A stretch of DNA of 64,000 nucleotides from Setoptus koraiensis (taxonomy: Eukaryota; Arthropoda), in contig CM106586.1 in the NCBI GenBank assembly GCA_048013815.1, forward strand, positions 9,982,001-10,046,000, read 5' to 3'. The first letter of the stretch is position 1, and the number at the start of each line of letters is the position of its first letter. Below the pieces are notes generated by a model. It was not told the origin of the DNA and did not search any database. It saw nothing but the letters and a program-made list of their open reading frames with translations. A program made the position numbers and the translations under genes. Shown here one piece after another: positions 63,277 through 64,000 of the stretch.

Positions 63277-64000
63277 ATCACGAGAGACTACTAAGAGTCT
63301 CCGGGCCAGCTGTCTTTGTGTAATGTACTTAATAAATTACTCCACTACCCTGAATGGGATAATGATTTGGCTAAAATTGGTGGCACATCGTTTGCTGTTG
63401 TACTAATATAATGCTAATAATAAATAATAATGTTAATGATGATAATGGTGACAGCTAAATTTGTTTGTTAACCACACCGTACATGCTACAACAATGTGAT
63501 TATTTACATACGTAAATAATAAAAAACAAACATATTCAGTGCAAGCTAGCCAAGGGTGTCTCATATAGTTTCACACGAGATGCAATATGTTCACGAGAGG
63601 CCGCTACGGTTGCCAATAACGATATCACTTTAGCGTCGTTTGCTGCGCTAGACATGCAGCGATTGTGGCCCGCAAGTTGAACTAAAAACACCTTGTTCTC
63701 TTTTCGCAAGAGGGCGCGTGTGCTCAGACTTCGTCATGTTCACTGTGAACAGTTCACATGTGTGTGTGCGCGGTTCTCTCAGAAAAAATAAAAGTAAAAA
63801 TAAAAAAACATGTGTACTCAACATCGCAAGATCAAGTGCGATCAGGGGAAGAAAGAATCGTTGTTTATTTCCATATCTTGTATACATTATTATCATTATT
63901 GTTGTTACATAATCATAACATAAACACAATTGATTTACAGCTCAATTTACATTTAATTTAAATTTGAAATTGCCATGTCAGATGAAATCGCCATGTCAGA
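63277..64000. other. Upstream region of IPMK-PPIP5K
   Basis: AT-rich sequence with no coding region recognised. It should contain the promoter and 5' UTR of the minus-strand kinase gene. A GAGGGCGCG word lies at 63711-63719, part of a motif that recurs through the window. Confidence 0.5.

Overview
The window looks like nuclear DNA from an arthropod. It has spliced genes with GT-AG introns of about 100-500 bp, TATA boxes, AATAAA signals, a dimmed-type bHLH factor, an NRF-6-type acyltransferase and an insect/mite-style ApoD-like lipocalin. A mite or other chelicerate with few introns is my best guess (low confidence): three large genes have single-exon coding regions and a fourth has one intron. 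No complete virus or prokaryotic block was seen.

Layout. 1-9472: no gene recognised; it holds microsatellites and one very tight hairpin. 9473-11400 (-): a five-exon lipocalin with a long Ala/Ser/Pro tail. 11401-15958: AT-rich, no gene recognised. 15959-24228 (-): a giant two-exon dimmed (Mist1-type) bHLH factor, predicted 2584 aa and mostly low-complexity Gln/Asn/His/Thr. 24229-47709: about 23 kb of GC-rich DNA without a recognisable gene, full of short minisatellites, perfect palindromes and hairpins. 47710-49347 (+): a secreted acidic coiled-coil protein of unknown family. 49627-51036: a small AT-rich island with a divergent histone-H3-like ORF (-) and a broken Ty3/mdg4-type retroelement relic (+). 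52586-55588 (+): a single-exon NRF-6-type membrane acyltransferase. 57357-58045 (+): a three-exon LC3-type Atg8. 58480-63276 (-): a single-exon 1598-aa protein convergent with LC3.

The most striking item is the last gene. One uninterrupted reading frame carries a complete inositol polyphosphate multikinase (IPMK) domain, an acidic linker, and then a complete PPIP5K/Vip1 protein (ATP-grasp kinase plus histidine-acid-phosphatase domain). This would put an early inositol phosphate kinase and the enzyme making inositol pyrophosphates on one chain. I know of no description of such a fusion. Other points worth following are a possible centromeric H3 variant, an LC3 that ends at the conjugation glycine, the inflated dimmed protein and a lipocalin with a disordered tail.

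The genes do not form one pathway. LC3 and the IPMK-PPIP5K gene are tail-to-tail and their 3' UTRs may overlap. Base composition is uneven: the lipocalin, LC3, IPMK-PPIP5K and H3-like frames use AT-rich codons, while dimmed, the coiled-coil gene and the acyltransferase are GC-rich.
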